From assembly GCA_030272155.1 (NCBI GenBank), contig CP126195.1:3889001-3953000 (forward strand): 64,000 nt of DNA. The letters are read 5' to 3'. Below the pieces are notes generated by a model, which saw nothing but the letters and a program-made list of their open reading frames with translations, ran no database searches and was not told the DNA's origin. The DNA is from Tetradesmus obliquus (Eukaryota; Chlorophyta; Chlorophyceae; Sphaeropleales; Scenedesmaceae). Every line of letters begins with the position of its first letter. Position 1 is the first letter of the stretch. A program made the translations under genes and the position numbers. This document shows, in pieces, positions 23,457 to 34,246 of the stretch.

Positions 23457-25264
23457 ATGTGAAGCTGTTAGACCGGCGCGTGTCGCGGCCGCTGCTGCTG
23501 CTAGGCCTGCGGAGGTGGAAGAAGGCGGGGGCATGCCCCTGTGGCTGCGCGCGGCTGCTGCCTCGCGCGCTGTGAGGCCGCGCCGCTGCTGCGGCAAGTG
23601 CCATTGCTGCTGCTGCTGCTGCTGTCCCAGGGGCCCGTGCTCTGCAATCAGGATCAGCCAGTGGCAGAAAAGCGTGTAAAGGCCACACAGCATATGTGTT
23701 ACTGGGGTGGGAGACTGGCGGAGTGATGCATGTGGCTGGCAGATGCCAACGTGGGACGCATAGCAAGAATTTTGCCGCACAGTGCTTCAACCGGCTTGCA
23801 CGCGAGCGCCCAGCCAGGATCAGCTCTACTTTCAGCCCATTCCCTGGCTAACGCAGCACACTGCTACTGTACAGCATGTGATGCTGCTGCAGCTGTGCTC
23901 TGCGCAGAGCCTGAAGCTGCTGGCGTGTGCTGCCCACCAACACGCTTCAAGCAAGTGTGCTGCTCACCTGCTGCTGCTGCTGCTGCTGCCTGTGGTGCGT
24001 GCTGCTGGTGCCAGCCGCTGCGCAGCTCCTGCAGCTGCTGACTGCTGTTGAACTGGAACTCGTCCACGTCCAGCGCTGCTGCCTCAGCCACCTTGCGGCT
24101 GTGCGCTGCGCCGCGCGCTGCACGCCGCTTCTTGGCAGACTTTCCTGCAGGCAGCAGCAGCATGTTGAATGGCCAAGCAGTGAGAGTGAGAGCTGGCACG
24201 ATGCTCAAGGCAGAAATGCGTGTAAAACGACTGCTGTCACCAGGGTATGCAGCTGCGCTGCAGGCTGATGCCAGACGGTGACGCTGGCGGCTTGCTCTAT
24301 TGCTGTGCCCCGATACCCATGGCTCCCCAGCGGGATTTGTAGCCGCGCATGCACAGCTGGTAGGCAGCTGCAAGCTGTTGCTGATAAGCAGCTAGTTCAA
24401 GCTTGAGCAGGGTGCATATGCAGGCATATCTGGCAGCAGCCAGCCACTCACCGCCTGTGGCTGGAGACTTGCCCAGCTGCAGCAGCGGCTCTTGCGGCTT
24501 AGCCACATAGAACTTCCTCTCCTGCAAAATATGAAAACAGACAAGCAAACACTGAACTGGCGCAAGAGTGCTGCAGTACGCAAACCACACGAGCAGAGGA
24601 CCCAAAAGCAGGATCTATATGCGTGCATGCCCGCCATGCGCCATAGCACGCTTGCACTGGCTTCAATAAAACAGCGCTGTTGGTCTACCTACTGAATTTT
24701 CAGGTGCACCAGATAATCCATACAGTCCACAGCCGAAGCCGCAAGAGCTCACCCCCACGCGCCGCTGCTGGTCCAGGCATGCATGCACCCAGGCTGCACC
24801 AACCACCTGCACGAAGCCACTGGCCTGCACAGCAAGGTTGTAACACGCATGGTTGTAGTAAGCCTCAAATTAATGTATCGCGCTTGCTGTAACATGTGGA
24901 AGCGACTGTCTCTACTACTGGTTGCAACACACATGTCAGCAGCAGCAGTCAGTGAGCAGTGGCAGTAGCAGCTGTGCTGCTACCAATGAGCCACACCGCC
25001 GTTGTTGCTGCTTCGACGCAGCCTTACCTGATCATTCTTTTCATACAGGCCTCTCAACACGGTGTCCCCTTGAGCTGCTGCATCTGTTGGTGTGGCTGCA
25101 GCTCGCTGCACAACTATGTGGGTGAGCTCCTTGCCCCATCTGCTCCGTACATCAGCTCCGTTTTGCTTCAACTTCTCAAGCAACGCATCACGATGCTTTT
25201 TCTCGACATCTGGATAAGCGTGAATCAGTATCACAAGGTCGCCAAATATGTTTGAAGCTGGCAT
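18096..25264 (-). CDS. MCPH1: Microcephalin (MCPH1)-like protein with three BRCT domains
   Basis: Exons 25264-25028, 24824-24753, 24521-24452, 24144-23968, 23641-19299, 18820-18542 and 18236-18096 (TGA) join in phase to 1772 residues. The N-terminal BRCT (residues 5-105) shows NGADVRSRWGKELTHIVV and VVGAAWVHACL, followed by RKFYVAKP, as in microcephalin. A basic KSAKKRRAARG follows. The 1447-codon fifth exon is mostly poly-Ala/Gln with SP-rich repeats and ends in the second BRCT (VSHLLV, RRTLKLLLGVAAGAWLL, PEWLTASLEE). The next exon continues it (GAWQPPEQFE, matching the GHW-x-x-E-E-P-F-E position of human MCPH1) and starts the third BRCT, ending in VREEWLLQLAE. This one-plus-two BRCT order is that of MCPH1, which acts in condensin control and the DNA-damage response by binding phosphopeptides. 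The length is about twice that of human MCPH1 because of low-complexity sequence. Confidence 0.8.
18786..18945 (-). repeat. Duplicated exon 6 start with acceptor (BRCT gene)
   Basis: The start of exon 6 with its ATGCAG acceptor is copied at about 18905-18945, upstream in transcript order, offset about 118 bp. Both copies share TCAAACTGCTC and GGCGGCTGCCAGG (+ strand). Confidence 0.88.
19185..19355 (-). repeat. Duplicated exon 5 end with donor (BRCT gene)
   Basis: The end of exon 5, coding GAWLLQPEWLTASLEE plus the GTGAGT donor, is copied about 112 bp further into the intron (19185-19245). The copy reads GAWLLQPE, then diverges, and keeps a GTGAGG donor-like site. The same intron also carries an acceptor-side copy. 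Confidence 0.88.
20790..21380 (-). repeat. Six tandem SP/RRS coding repeats in the MCPH1-like protein
   Basis: Within exon 5, about six units of 32-40 residues share the core GVPPVSPLRRSSRRS, followed by APxSPAP and an Ala-rich spacer. Each holds one or two Ser-Pro sites; SPLR/SPFR fits the CDK consensus S-P-x-R/K. A degenerate seventh unit (PPLSPLAGDTP) follows. These sit about residues 940-1135, between the N- and C-terminal BRCT domains. Confidence 0.85.
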
Positions 25265-26297
25265 GCTTCAGCGCGCGTTGCTGTATCGTATCAATGCATA
25301 TCGTTGCGTTTAAGATGCTCTAGTAAAGCAAAGCTAAGCTGCTTGCCATGATCGATGGAAGTTCACCATGTTCAAAGTTTGAAAGCCTGTGACAGTGTTA
25401 CAAACACCATGGTTACTGGGGACCCCAGGGGTCTACATCAAGTCCGTTCTCATGTACAGCGGAGTGCAGCCCGTGCAACATTTCAACAGCTGCATCAAAC
25501 AACTTCAACTGCCGAACAGCAGCTGCACCGTTCATGCCAGGCACAATGGACGCAGCCTGCAGCCGCTAACACCCCCCGAGGGGTGTTAGGGCCGCTATGC
25601 GCAGCAAGCTGCTACCTGGTACATTAGTGCAGTACATGCATGGCTGCAAGCCAGTCTGCTTCAGACATGCATATTAAACAGCTTGACAAAGCTATTCGTT
25701 CCATCAACAACACCGCTGGAAGACTGTGCACAGCGTGTACGGATAACAACGTGCACTGCGCCAGGTCTGATTATCAACAGCAGCGACACTTTCCTGCAAC
25801 TGTGCACCAGTGTCGAGCGCAACAATGATTAGTTCTTCCTAGCCACCAAGCTGTAGCTACAGGTCATGCCAGAGAACTTCCTGCTCTTGGCTGTGTGAGC
25901 ATGCATGTGGACAGAAGCCTGAGGCGCAGAAGGTAGGACCCATGGGTGTGGCCGCCACAAGCAAAGCCCAGCATCCTAAGCCGCGCAGACATGCCCTACT
26001 GTTGTCGCTCAACCACCCAGCACATGAACATTGAGGGCATATTGTGACAGTGTCGCATGCATACCAGCTCTCTCACCCTGTGCCTTTTGTGTTGTTGTGC
26101 TGCTGCACCCACGCCAACAGCGGTGAACCAATGCTTGCTGTCTGAGACAAACATGTTCTGCTCCATCTCACCCAGCTACAGCCCATCAACCCTCCTTCAC
26201 TCAACCCAGCATGCCTGACGCCAATTGGCTTGCAAGCTGCTGTTGGCAGCCTTCACAGTTGTGAAGTCCACAGATGTGAATTTCACAGCTGTGAAGC
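25265..26297. other. Intergenic, no supported gene
   Basis: Lies between the first exon of the BRCT gene and the stop of a small membrane-protein gene, both minus strand. I see no coding signal, only the hairpin at 25566-25589 and short palindromes near 26260. Confidence 0.45.
25566..25589. other. Perfect 10-bp hairpin
   Basis: CTAACACCCC and GGGGTGTTAG are perfect inverted repeats separated by CCGA. The site is 5' of the BRCT gene. No adjacent U-run or gene makes it a clear terminator; function unknown. Confidence 0.6.
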
Positions 26298-26303
26298 TCA
26301 CAT
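26252..26303. repeat. Short palindromic TCACAG-N-TGTGAA cluster
   Basis: Three imperfect 13-14-bp palindromes (CTTCACAGTTGTGAAG, CCACAGATGTGAA, TTCACAGCTGTGAA) follow one another, starting immediately after the stop codon of the minus-strand gene ending at 26298. They are probably in its 3' UTR. Confidence 0.7.
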
Positions 26304-27791
26304 GCTGCTGAGGCCAGCGCCCAGCCCCGCCTCTCCTGGCTTGCTGTACTGGTGGGGGCGGGTGCGGTTGTCCCACAGCACACCGAGGTTGGCGCCGCCC
26401 TCGTCAATCTTCCACTGCAGACACACGCAGCGCAACAGGCGACTCCAACTTGCTTGAATCATTACATTTCACGGCAGAGTCTGCGCTATGATGTTATGTC
26501 GCCGATCGCATGTGCTGTTGTAGCAGCTGGCAGCTGAGCTGATGCAAGAGACGAGACAAACAATACAAGACTACAGCAGGAGGACGAGGCAGGACAAGGC
26601 ACGACTAGACAAGAGCCTCAGGCAGCCTGGATCCTTGTTATGTTTCGCACCTGTGCCGCGCGCCACCACAGGCTGTGCTTGCCGGCTTCAAAGTCTTGCT
26701 GGCCCTTGTCAGCCTGCCGGTCATAGTCGCCGCGCAGGTTGACGTTGAGGCTGCAGTGGGTGGGGTGGGTGTGGGAGAAGCACAGCAGCAGCAGCATCGG
26801 CGGCAGCAGCGGCAGCAGCAGCAGCAGCAGCATGCAGAGGTCAGGCACTACGGCAACGCACAGCATGCAATGCACAATATGGTGTGCTGCTGCTTGTGCT
26901 TAATATGCGTAAACGAGCGCAGCATGGTGCCAGCTGAGTAACGCGTTTTTGCGCTACAGTTCCGGCTGTTCATGCAGTTGATGCAGCCAAAGCCGCCTGT
27001 CACTGTTGGGCATTATACCAGACCAGCAGTGACGCGCCACAATGCACTGCACGGCGGCCGTATCGAACTTGCAGCAACAGCAGTTTCACAGATGAGATGC
27101 TGCGCCATGGGAACGTTGCCCTTGTTTCAGGCAATGACAGGCACAATCGGCATTGAGGTAGATTAAATCTTGCTTGCGCTCTGGCCCAACTGACATTCGC
27201 CACCAACTCACTATGCGCCGTCCGTGTTGCTGAGCATGACCTTGTTCACACTGTAGGCCCCAATGCAGCCCGCAAAGCACAGCCAGCCGTACAGCAGCAT
27301 CAGCTGCAGCGCAGCGTGGCAGGGACAGGGGGCAGAGGCAGTAGTAGGGCAACATTGGACCAGAGCAGGTAACATTGGACTAGCCCTGACAGCACCAGCC
27401 AGCACATCTGCAACTGCTTATGTTTACGGCATGACATCTTCGAGCGTGATGTTGTGTGCAGCGTATACTGTGCCTGGGCCGACACGCAGGCACATTCACC
27501 TGCAGTAGGCTTGCTCAGCCTGAGTCCAGAGCTGCTGCTGGCCAGTCAGCTGCGTTTTATAGCAATGCAAGTAAAGCGCCAGCAAGCATCATCATTACAC
27601 TACATCTAGTTCTCACGGACCTCGGGGTAGTCACTGTTCTGCACGGAGCGAGGCACATGGCGCCCGATGCCGGGCATGGGAGGAAGGGGCAGCCTCCGCA
27701 GCAAGCCCGGGAGCTCCTTAGCCTTGGCCGGAGACACCTTCAACACGTCAACCATGTGTTTGACAGCGGGTGGGAGCTTGGACATCGCCAT
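26298..27791 (-). CDS. Small single-pass membrane protein, paralog 1
   Basis: Exons 27791-27621, 27303-27212, 26750-26651 and 26414-26298 (TGA) give 159 residues in phase 0, 2, 0. The first donor, GAG|GTCCGTGAG, is weak; if unused, the reading frame stops after 61 codons. The N-terminal 57 residues are basic and Pro-rich (KLPPAVKHMVDVLKVSP). One hydrophobic helix follows (MLLYGWLCFAGCIGAYSV), then a hydrophilic domain ending WKIDEGGANLGVLWDNRTRP and GLSSM. The last three exons match the downstream paralog (28882-30521) in length class, phase and sequence. I do not recognise the family. A basic N-terminus, one helix and a soluble tail would suit an organellar membrane-complex accessory subunit, but that is a guess. 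Confidence 0.65.
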
Positions 27792-28881
27792 TGCGTGCCA
27801 GTTGCGAGGGGTGGCCTCTTGCGGGAGTCCTCGTCAGCAGGCTTGTAAGTCCTTCTGTTGTAAGTAGGTTTCTTCTTTCAGAAAACAAGCTGACGCTCGT
27901 GATATGCGGTCACGGCTTTTCGCCGTGGAGAAGCCTTTCAACCAGGTCACATTGTCAGTGCCGAGACACAAACCCTAACCGTCCTTGTAGGACTCATTGT
28001 CCGGGAATGACAGCGGCACGCATTTGCGCATGCGATCGAGTCTCTGAGGTGATTCAGCACATTCTTCGTGTGCAAGCATCTCAGCTGCTTCCACATATGC
28101 TGCACTGCACCAGCAAATGTGCCTACTGTGTGTGGTGCCGCTAGGCCCTGTGAGACTGGGGTATTTGGTCACACTGCACTGTGCATGCCTGCAAATCACT
28201 GTAGTGTATGCCTTGCAGAGCGTGAAACCGTGTTTCCATTCAGGCCAGCACAGGAACGCATCATGTTCAATGTAGTTGTTGACAGCAACATCCTCTGCCT
28301 CAATCACAGGCAACAGCCAGAGCACACTAACAAGGTTGCACCATGTCCCACTCTGCTCAACTCGCCCGCTCTCCAGCAGCTACCTACATACATTTTCAAC
28401 TAGTGCATCTGCCACTACACCGCAATTTTGCTGCTACTGTAAACATCATCCCACAAGATGAGTGCCGCCTACACCCTGTGTCCATACAGACATATGCATG
28501 TTGCACGCATGCTGCAACGCTGCTCAGTTGCAATACTTCTCCGCTTAAAGTACACAGTTGCATACACAGCAGCAGCCACTCAGCCTTTGTACATTTGCTG
28601 CAATTCCCTTCCACTTCTCATAGGCAGGATCGGATCACAAAAAGACACAGAAAAATCGCTGACTTCACCATCAGCAGCAAAATCAACCACCACTCGGCAC
28701 AGTTCAGCATCGGCTGGTTTGGCCCACTGTAACCAGGTGGTCAGGATTGCCTGTGCATGCCACACTTGGCCCAATGGCGCCTTGGGGTGCTTGCAACGGC
28801 AACTACAGGGTGCAAATGGTTGCTGTGTCACTCCCGTCTACCGCAAGCAGCAAAGCTCTACACCCTTTCATGTCATCTTCT
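27792..28881. other. Spacer between tandem paralogs
   Basis: Promoter of paralog 1 and 3' flank of paralog 2. No coding exon could be linked by splice phase here. Confidence 0.4.
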
Positions 28882-30521
28882 TCACATGCTGCTCAGGCCT
28901 GCAGCCAGCCCCGCCTCTCCAGGCTTGCTGTACTGGTGCGGGCGGGTGCGGTTGTCCCACAGGATGCCAATGTTGGCACCATCCTTGTCCACCTTCCACT
29001 GCAGACCCAACACAGCGTAACAACAGTGCCAATCTATCATTAGTCTTGTGCAGCTGTGCAATGCAGTAATGCTAACACAAAAAGTAGGTAACTGCTCAAT
29101 ACAAACATGTGCCGTAGCCATTGGAACTGCACTACCAGGCACTGCACCTGCCAGCCAGCACCAGGCTTGCAGGTACAACCTTGGTCTCCCAATAGTAAGC
29201 AGGTGCATTAAGCAATGTTGCCGCTGGAATGCTGTCAACAGCCGCGCACCTGTGCGATGTGGTACCACATGGATTGCTTGCCGGCTGCCGGATCTTCGTA
29301 GCCGGTGCGGCCCGCCTCACTCTGCAGCTCAGGGTTGCCACGCATCTGCACATCCCAGCTGCATCCAACAGCAGCAGCAGCAGCAGCAGCACTGCAGCAT
29401 CAGTATGGCACACTGCGCACGATGATCTGGTGGCGTGGCCAATCGCCTTCATTGAACACCCACCGATCTCAACACTTCAGTGCCATACGCATCACAAAAG
29501 CAGCAACTGGCTACACCTTCCTGCGTCGGATGGTAACTAATGCCAAAATTTGCCAAGCAGTCTTGCAGAAGCCTGCTGCTGCCCCAGTGCACTCACTATG
29601 AGCCGGCCGTGTTGTTGAGCAGCACGCGCTTCATGGAGTACAGCGCAGAGCCAAACACGCCACCCACAAGCGCATACAGCACCTGCACAGCGCAGCAGGA
29701 CAGCAGCAGCAGCAGCAGCGGCGTGTTGTCGGTGGTGCTGAGCTGCAAGCCAGCTTATGAGTTGTTTGTCATTGTGAATTTCCTGTTGCTGTTGCACGGC
29801 TTATTCACAAGATTGCGCGAAGCATGTGATGCAGTGCCTGTTGGCTGCAGGCTTGCTGGTTCAGCTGCTGACACCACGTTCTGCATTGCAGCAGCACAGA
29901 AGCAACGCTGTGCAGCCACTCACCATGGTCTGAGGGCACCATCCAGTACAGAGCAAGCCCAATGCAGCAGCAGCAGCAGCAGCAGCAGCAAAAAGACAGC
30001 AGTAGGATGAACAAATTGCATAATATCACAACGAGCATGTGACTGGCAGCTGTGCAATGCGAATGCATCAGCAAGCAGCCGTTGCAGGCCAGCCGCGCAG
30101 CCGGAGCCTTCGGGCAGGGGGGCTTCTGGACCAGCATTGCTTGCAGGTGGACGGTTGTGCATTACCATGCCTAAACTGTCATATTGCAGCTGTTGTTGCT
30201 GAACGCATGCTGAACCTGTTGCATTGTTGGCCACAGGCTACGGAGGTGGTCCAAGGTCAAATGAACGGTTATATTACCAGGGATTCATGTAAATGGTACA
30301 CAAAACGTCAAGACTCATGTTTATTGCGAGTGCACACATGGGCTTCACTGTGACTGTGACAGTCGATGCTGCATGCTGCAGCTCACGGCTCCTGGCTACC
30401 CTCCATGACCACCAAGAGCCGCATGCCTCACCTCCGGCATATCTCGCACCCTGAACCACCACTTGCCCATACGCGCGGCCTTCTGCGCGGTCGAAAGGCC
30501 GTGGCCTCCTGGTGCTGCCAT
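28882..30521 (-). CDS. Small single-pass membrane protein, paralog 2
   Basis: Exons 30521-30432, 29682-29597, 29358-29250 and 28998-28882 (TGA) give 133 residues. The ATG at 30521 opens MAAPGGHGLSTAQKAARMGK. The helix is VLYALVGGVFGSALYSM. The soluble part reads QMRGNPELQSEAGRTGYEDP and ends WKVDKDGANIGILWDNRTRP, nearly identical to paralog 1 in the last exon (117 nt in both). Intron phases 0, 2, 0 match paralog 1; the first exons differ (57 versus 30 codons), both ending in Pro-Glu. The first intron (749 nt) could hide a further small exon. Its start faces RPC7 across 522 bp. Function unknown. Confidence 0.68.
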
Positions 30522-31043
30522 GTTTGTGTGGGCGAAAAGAGGCGAAAGAGGAAATCAAGGCGTCAGCGGTGAGCACTGTTCTTGACCAGAATGGTCCTTA
30601 TAAACTTCAAGTTATGGTTGTACGCGATGGTGGCCACGCCATTTGAAGCTGTCAGGCAAGGGCCGTGATCAGGCATGACATCACCGTAAACCACGGACCT
30701 GGTTGTTGCACCTTCATTATGCAGTAAGGCTGCACCCGTGGTCATCGATCAATGCTTGAAGGTTTGTCTCGATTCATCCTACTGTTGTAAAAGGGCCGTG
30801 ACGAGCTGGGTTGAACCAAGAACTTCATTTTCAATTTGGCGAACCAAGCTTTACGTTGCTTTAAATCATTTTAAACTTGCAGTAAGTACCTGTAAGGCAG
30901 CCTAAGGCATCACCAGTTGTGCACCCTCCGAGTTCAAACTCTCAGGCAGGCGTCTGGGCCTTACTCGCACACTACGGGGCAGGCTGAAGATGTTTAAGCA
31001 GAACCAAGAGTTTCGATAGCATTGATAAGTTGACACGCCCAGC
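30522..31043. promoter_or_regulatory. Divergent promoter region, membrane-protein paralog 2 / RPC7
   Basis: 522 bp separates two divergent start codons and must hold both 5' UTRs and promoters. It is more AT-rich than the genes. I see no clear TATA box or known motif. Confidence 0.45.
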
Positions 31044-31241
31044 ATGGCCGCGAGGGGTGGCAGGGGCAGGGGAGGCTGGAGAGGAGGCCGTGCTGGTGGC
31101 AGGGGCGGGTTCCAGCCACCTGGGCTCAAAGACGATGAAGGAAACATAGTACAAACAGAAGTAAACGCGGGTCCACCGCCGCTGTTCCCGGTAGGCGACG
31201 CAGCAGCCACACATGTGCTATTTAGCACTTCACAACACTAG

Positions 31242-31272
<31 letters not shown>

Positions 31273-32055
31273 TCTGTCACTGCTGCATCCTGATTTGCAC
31301 TGATTGTACTGCCAAGTGCAGCCGAAACGTCTTGGTCTTCCTTCCATATCTGCAGCAGCATCTGCAGCACCATACACATACCTGCCATTGTTCTAGGCTC
31401 TGGCTGGTGCTGTGCCAGCACTTCTCTTGCTGCACTCACTTTACATCACTTGGCGTCATCCTTTTGGTGAGTCACCTATGTTTATGATTCAAGCCATCAT
31501 TGTTGCACATTGTTGCACATGCTTTTATCATGCCGCAGGCTGTGGAGCTGCCGCATGACCCTCCAGAGCTGACAGCACATGACAAGCTGCTGGGGCTGCG
31601 GCGCACAGACCTGCTGCGCTACTACAGGTGGGCTGCTGCAGCAGTAGATGTCTTCTGCCGCCGCTGCTCTGCGGCGTGTTTGTCGCGTCTTCTGCTCGAT
31701 GACACCGTCGCTCAGTTCAAAGCGGCTCTGGCTGCTAGAGAGCAGCCAACTGTATGGTACACCACCTGGTGTGTGTCGTGCTGGCAGACAGCAGCTGAGA
31801 ATTGCAGTATATGGCTGCCCACATACGGCCCGTGCTGTTTGCTTGCACTGATGCTGTTTGATGGCTATGTCTGCACACGCGTCTTCGCTGATTCCTGTAT
31901 GTTTGTGTTGCTGCGCAGGGCGTCACCGTACTTCTTAGACCTGTCGCAGCAGCCGCAGGGCAAAGCAGCAAAAGGCAGCAGCATAGATGAAGTAGAAAAG
32001 TACTCAGACAGGTGCGTGGCCATGCAGCCTCGTGCTGCACAGCAGAAGTGCAACC

Positions 32056-32088
<33 letters not shown>

Positions 32089-33089
32089 CAAGGGCGACGG
32101 CAGCAGGCACGCAAGTGCTAGAGCAGCATCGCCGCATTGGGTGGTGCTGGTATGCTGTTGCTGGGCCCTTGGGACTGTAAGCCAGACAGTATTGGCCAGG
32201 TGCAAGCAGACAAGAAGATGATAGGACAGACTTTTACAACTGTGGGCAAGATGAGGCGGTAGCATGCTGCGTCGGTGTTGTGTGTGGAGCTATGACTTGA
32301 TGCACCCGGCCAGACGGAGCTTGGCCGCTTACAAAGAAGCAGCACCAGCAGCAGCAGCGGCAGCAGCAGCAGTAGCGCGCAATCACACGTGCTTCCATTG
32401 CACAGCAGTTGCTGTCAGGCGCAGGAATCCTTTGCAGTCAACAGTCAGGTGCCTGCAGGCACAGCAAGGGCTGGCAGGAACAGCACACAGCAAGGGCTGG
32501 CAGGAAAAGCACACAGCAAGGGCTGGCAGGAACAGCACTTAGCAAGGGCTTGCAGGAAAGGCAGCAACAGCATCCAGCCACACCACCCGCCAGCTGCAAC
32601 CCTGTCTGCACATGCTGTGCCACTGAACATGCGCAACAACACTGCCCAACACATGCACCCTGTGTATGTAACATAACGTAACGTAACATGATGTAACACA
32701 TGGCTGCAGGTTCAAGGCCAGGTCGCAGCGGCAGCCTGGCGCCAAGGTGCAGCTGGCCAGCCTGCTCACGCTGCACCGGCACCACTTCCCTGAGGAGCTC
32801 TTCGGGGACAGAGACAGGCGGTGAGCCGCCGTCTGATTCGTCGTTGCCGTTTGAATTGCGCTAGCTGTTCAGCAGCAGTGGTGGTAGCGCGTGCGCAGCG
32901 CGCATGCTCAACCTCTGAGAAGCTGTGCAGTGGCAGGCGCAGGCGTGCTTAACTGTTGTTGCCGCCGGTGGCAGCAGCAGGTGGAGCGGCAGGCGGCTGT
33001 GTTGCGCAGCGCTGCTGTATTGCTTTGCCAGACCGCAGCTACTGGATGATGTGACCACACAATGTCTTTCAAGCATCCGTGTGAAGCGA

Positions 33090-33158
<69 letters not shown>

Positions 33159-34246
33159 TTGGCTGCGCGGGGCGGTGCCGGGGAGCTGTTCAGGCGCGCA
33201 GCACCTGAGGACGGCCTGCTCAGCAAGCACCTGGACCTCAAGTCAGCACAGGAGGCCAAAGGTGACATGATTTTATGATTGTTTGAATTGTGTGTACATA
33301 AACAGCTGGCACCACGCAGCACGTGCCGCTGCTGCTGCTACCACTGCTGTTTGTGAAGGTGGCGGCATCGGCTGCTGATTATCCTTGATGTACGGCTGAC
33401 TGGGCTTTCCATGATGCTCTGCTGCACTACCTTGCAGGTGGTGCTGCGCCTGGTGACAAGCCAGGTGGTGATGCGGGCGGCACTGCTGCTGGCGGTGCTG
33501 CTGCTGGTGACGATGACGAGCTGGCGGCGCCAGCCTTTGAGGAGGATGACGACGATGACGACGTCATGCAGGAGGACGATTACTACCAGGGTGAGTGCGG
33601 CTTAACCCGTCATCATCATGTTACCCATCAAGCCATCGGCCCCGCGCCCCAATGGAGCGGCAACAGAAGGGACTACACCATCATGTTTGCAAGCATTACG
33701 CACACCCCAAGCCTTTTCAAGGAAATCAGCAATGAACCTAGACACCAGTAACCCAACAGAACCCCAAGCATCATCCGACACAAACCGCTTCACCTTCACC
33801 TCAGAACCCGTCAGAAGGATGACGTGTTAGGGGCGTGCACCTGCAATGCTCTGTACCGTGTTTGGTGCATTTGTTTGCGTTGTTGACATCTTGGCAGAGT
33901 GCGGAGCTTGCTTCTGTGCTTGGGCAGTGGCTGCTGCAGCTGCTTTTAAGGCTGTGTATTCCTCCTCTCATGCTGTGTACCATGTCTCTGCGATGCAGTC
34001 ATCCTGCGCTGCACCGTGTCTTGCGTCTCCCTTACTTCTGCGCATTGCCACCAGGTGAGTACTATGATGATGACGAGGGCTATGAGGTGCTTGCACAGCT
34101 TGCTTACTTTGTTTCTTTGGTGTTGCTCTGCTGGCCCTGCTGCTGCTGCTGCTGCTGCCAAACAATGTGCAGGCGAGTACTACGATGATGATGAGGGCTA
34201 TGAGGATGACTACGGCGATGGTGGCGATGAGGGGCCCATCTACTAA
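31044..34246 (+). CDS. RPC7: DNA-directed RNA polymerase III subunit RPC7 (RPC31 family)
   Basis: Exons 31044-31190, 31539-31627, 31919-32011, 32710-32820, 33158-33261, 33438-33590 and 34173-34246 (TAA) join in phases 0, 2, 2, 2, 1, 1 to 256 residues. The N-terminus is an RGG-type Gly/Arg segment (RGGRGRGGWRGGRAGGRGG), as in plant RPC7. Next come ELPHDPPELTAHDKLLGLR, YYRASPYFLDL and the conserved I-D-E-V-E-K-Y-S-D-R-F block. The C-terminus is highly acidic (FEEDDDDDDVMQEDDYYQ, EDDYGDGGDEGPIY), as in all RPC31/RPC7 proteins. It belongs to the RPC3-RPC6-RPC7 subcomplex that recruits Pol III to TFIIIB at promoters of tRNA and 5S genes. The ATG context AGCATGG is good. An exon-like copy at 34055-34086 is out of phase with the next exon and is best skipped. 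Confidence 0.87.
32461..32560 (+). repeat. Minisatellite, four units of about 28 bp
   Basis: AGCAAGGGCTGGCAGGAA recurs four times, spaced by ACAGCAC-type linkers, inside RPC7 intron 3. No coding role. Confidence 0.9.
33090..33154 (+). repeat. (CTG)n run immediately before an RPC7 acceptor
   Basis: About twenty CTG triplets with one interruption lead straight into the acceptor CTGCCAG|G at 33157. The run may serve as the pyrimidine-containing tract. Confidence 0.92.
34045..34207 (+). repeat. Duplicated start of the last RPC7 exon
   Basis: CAG|GTGAGTACTATGATGATGA at 34052 is a diverged copy of CAG|GCGAGTACTACGATGATGA at 34170, offset 118 bp; both code G-E-Y-Y-D-D-D-E-G-Y-E. The upstream copy ends in GAG|GT in phase 0, which does not fit the phase-1 acceptor of the real exon. 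Confidence 0.88.

Noticed and set aside
34055..34086. 32-nt exon in RPC7 coding GEYYDDDEGYE
   Set aside because: Its exit phase is wrong for the last exon; skipping it gives an uninterrupted frame, so it is treated as a decoy copy.
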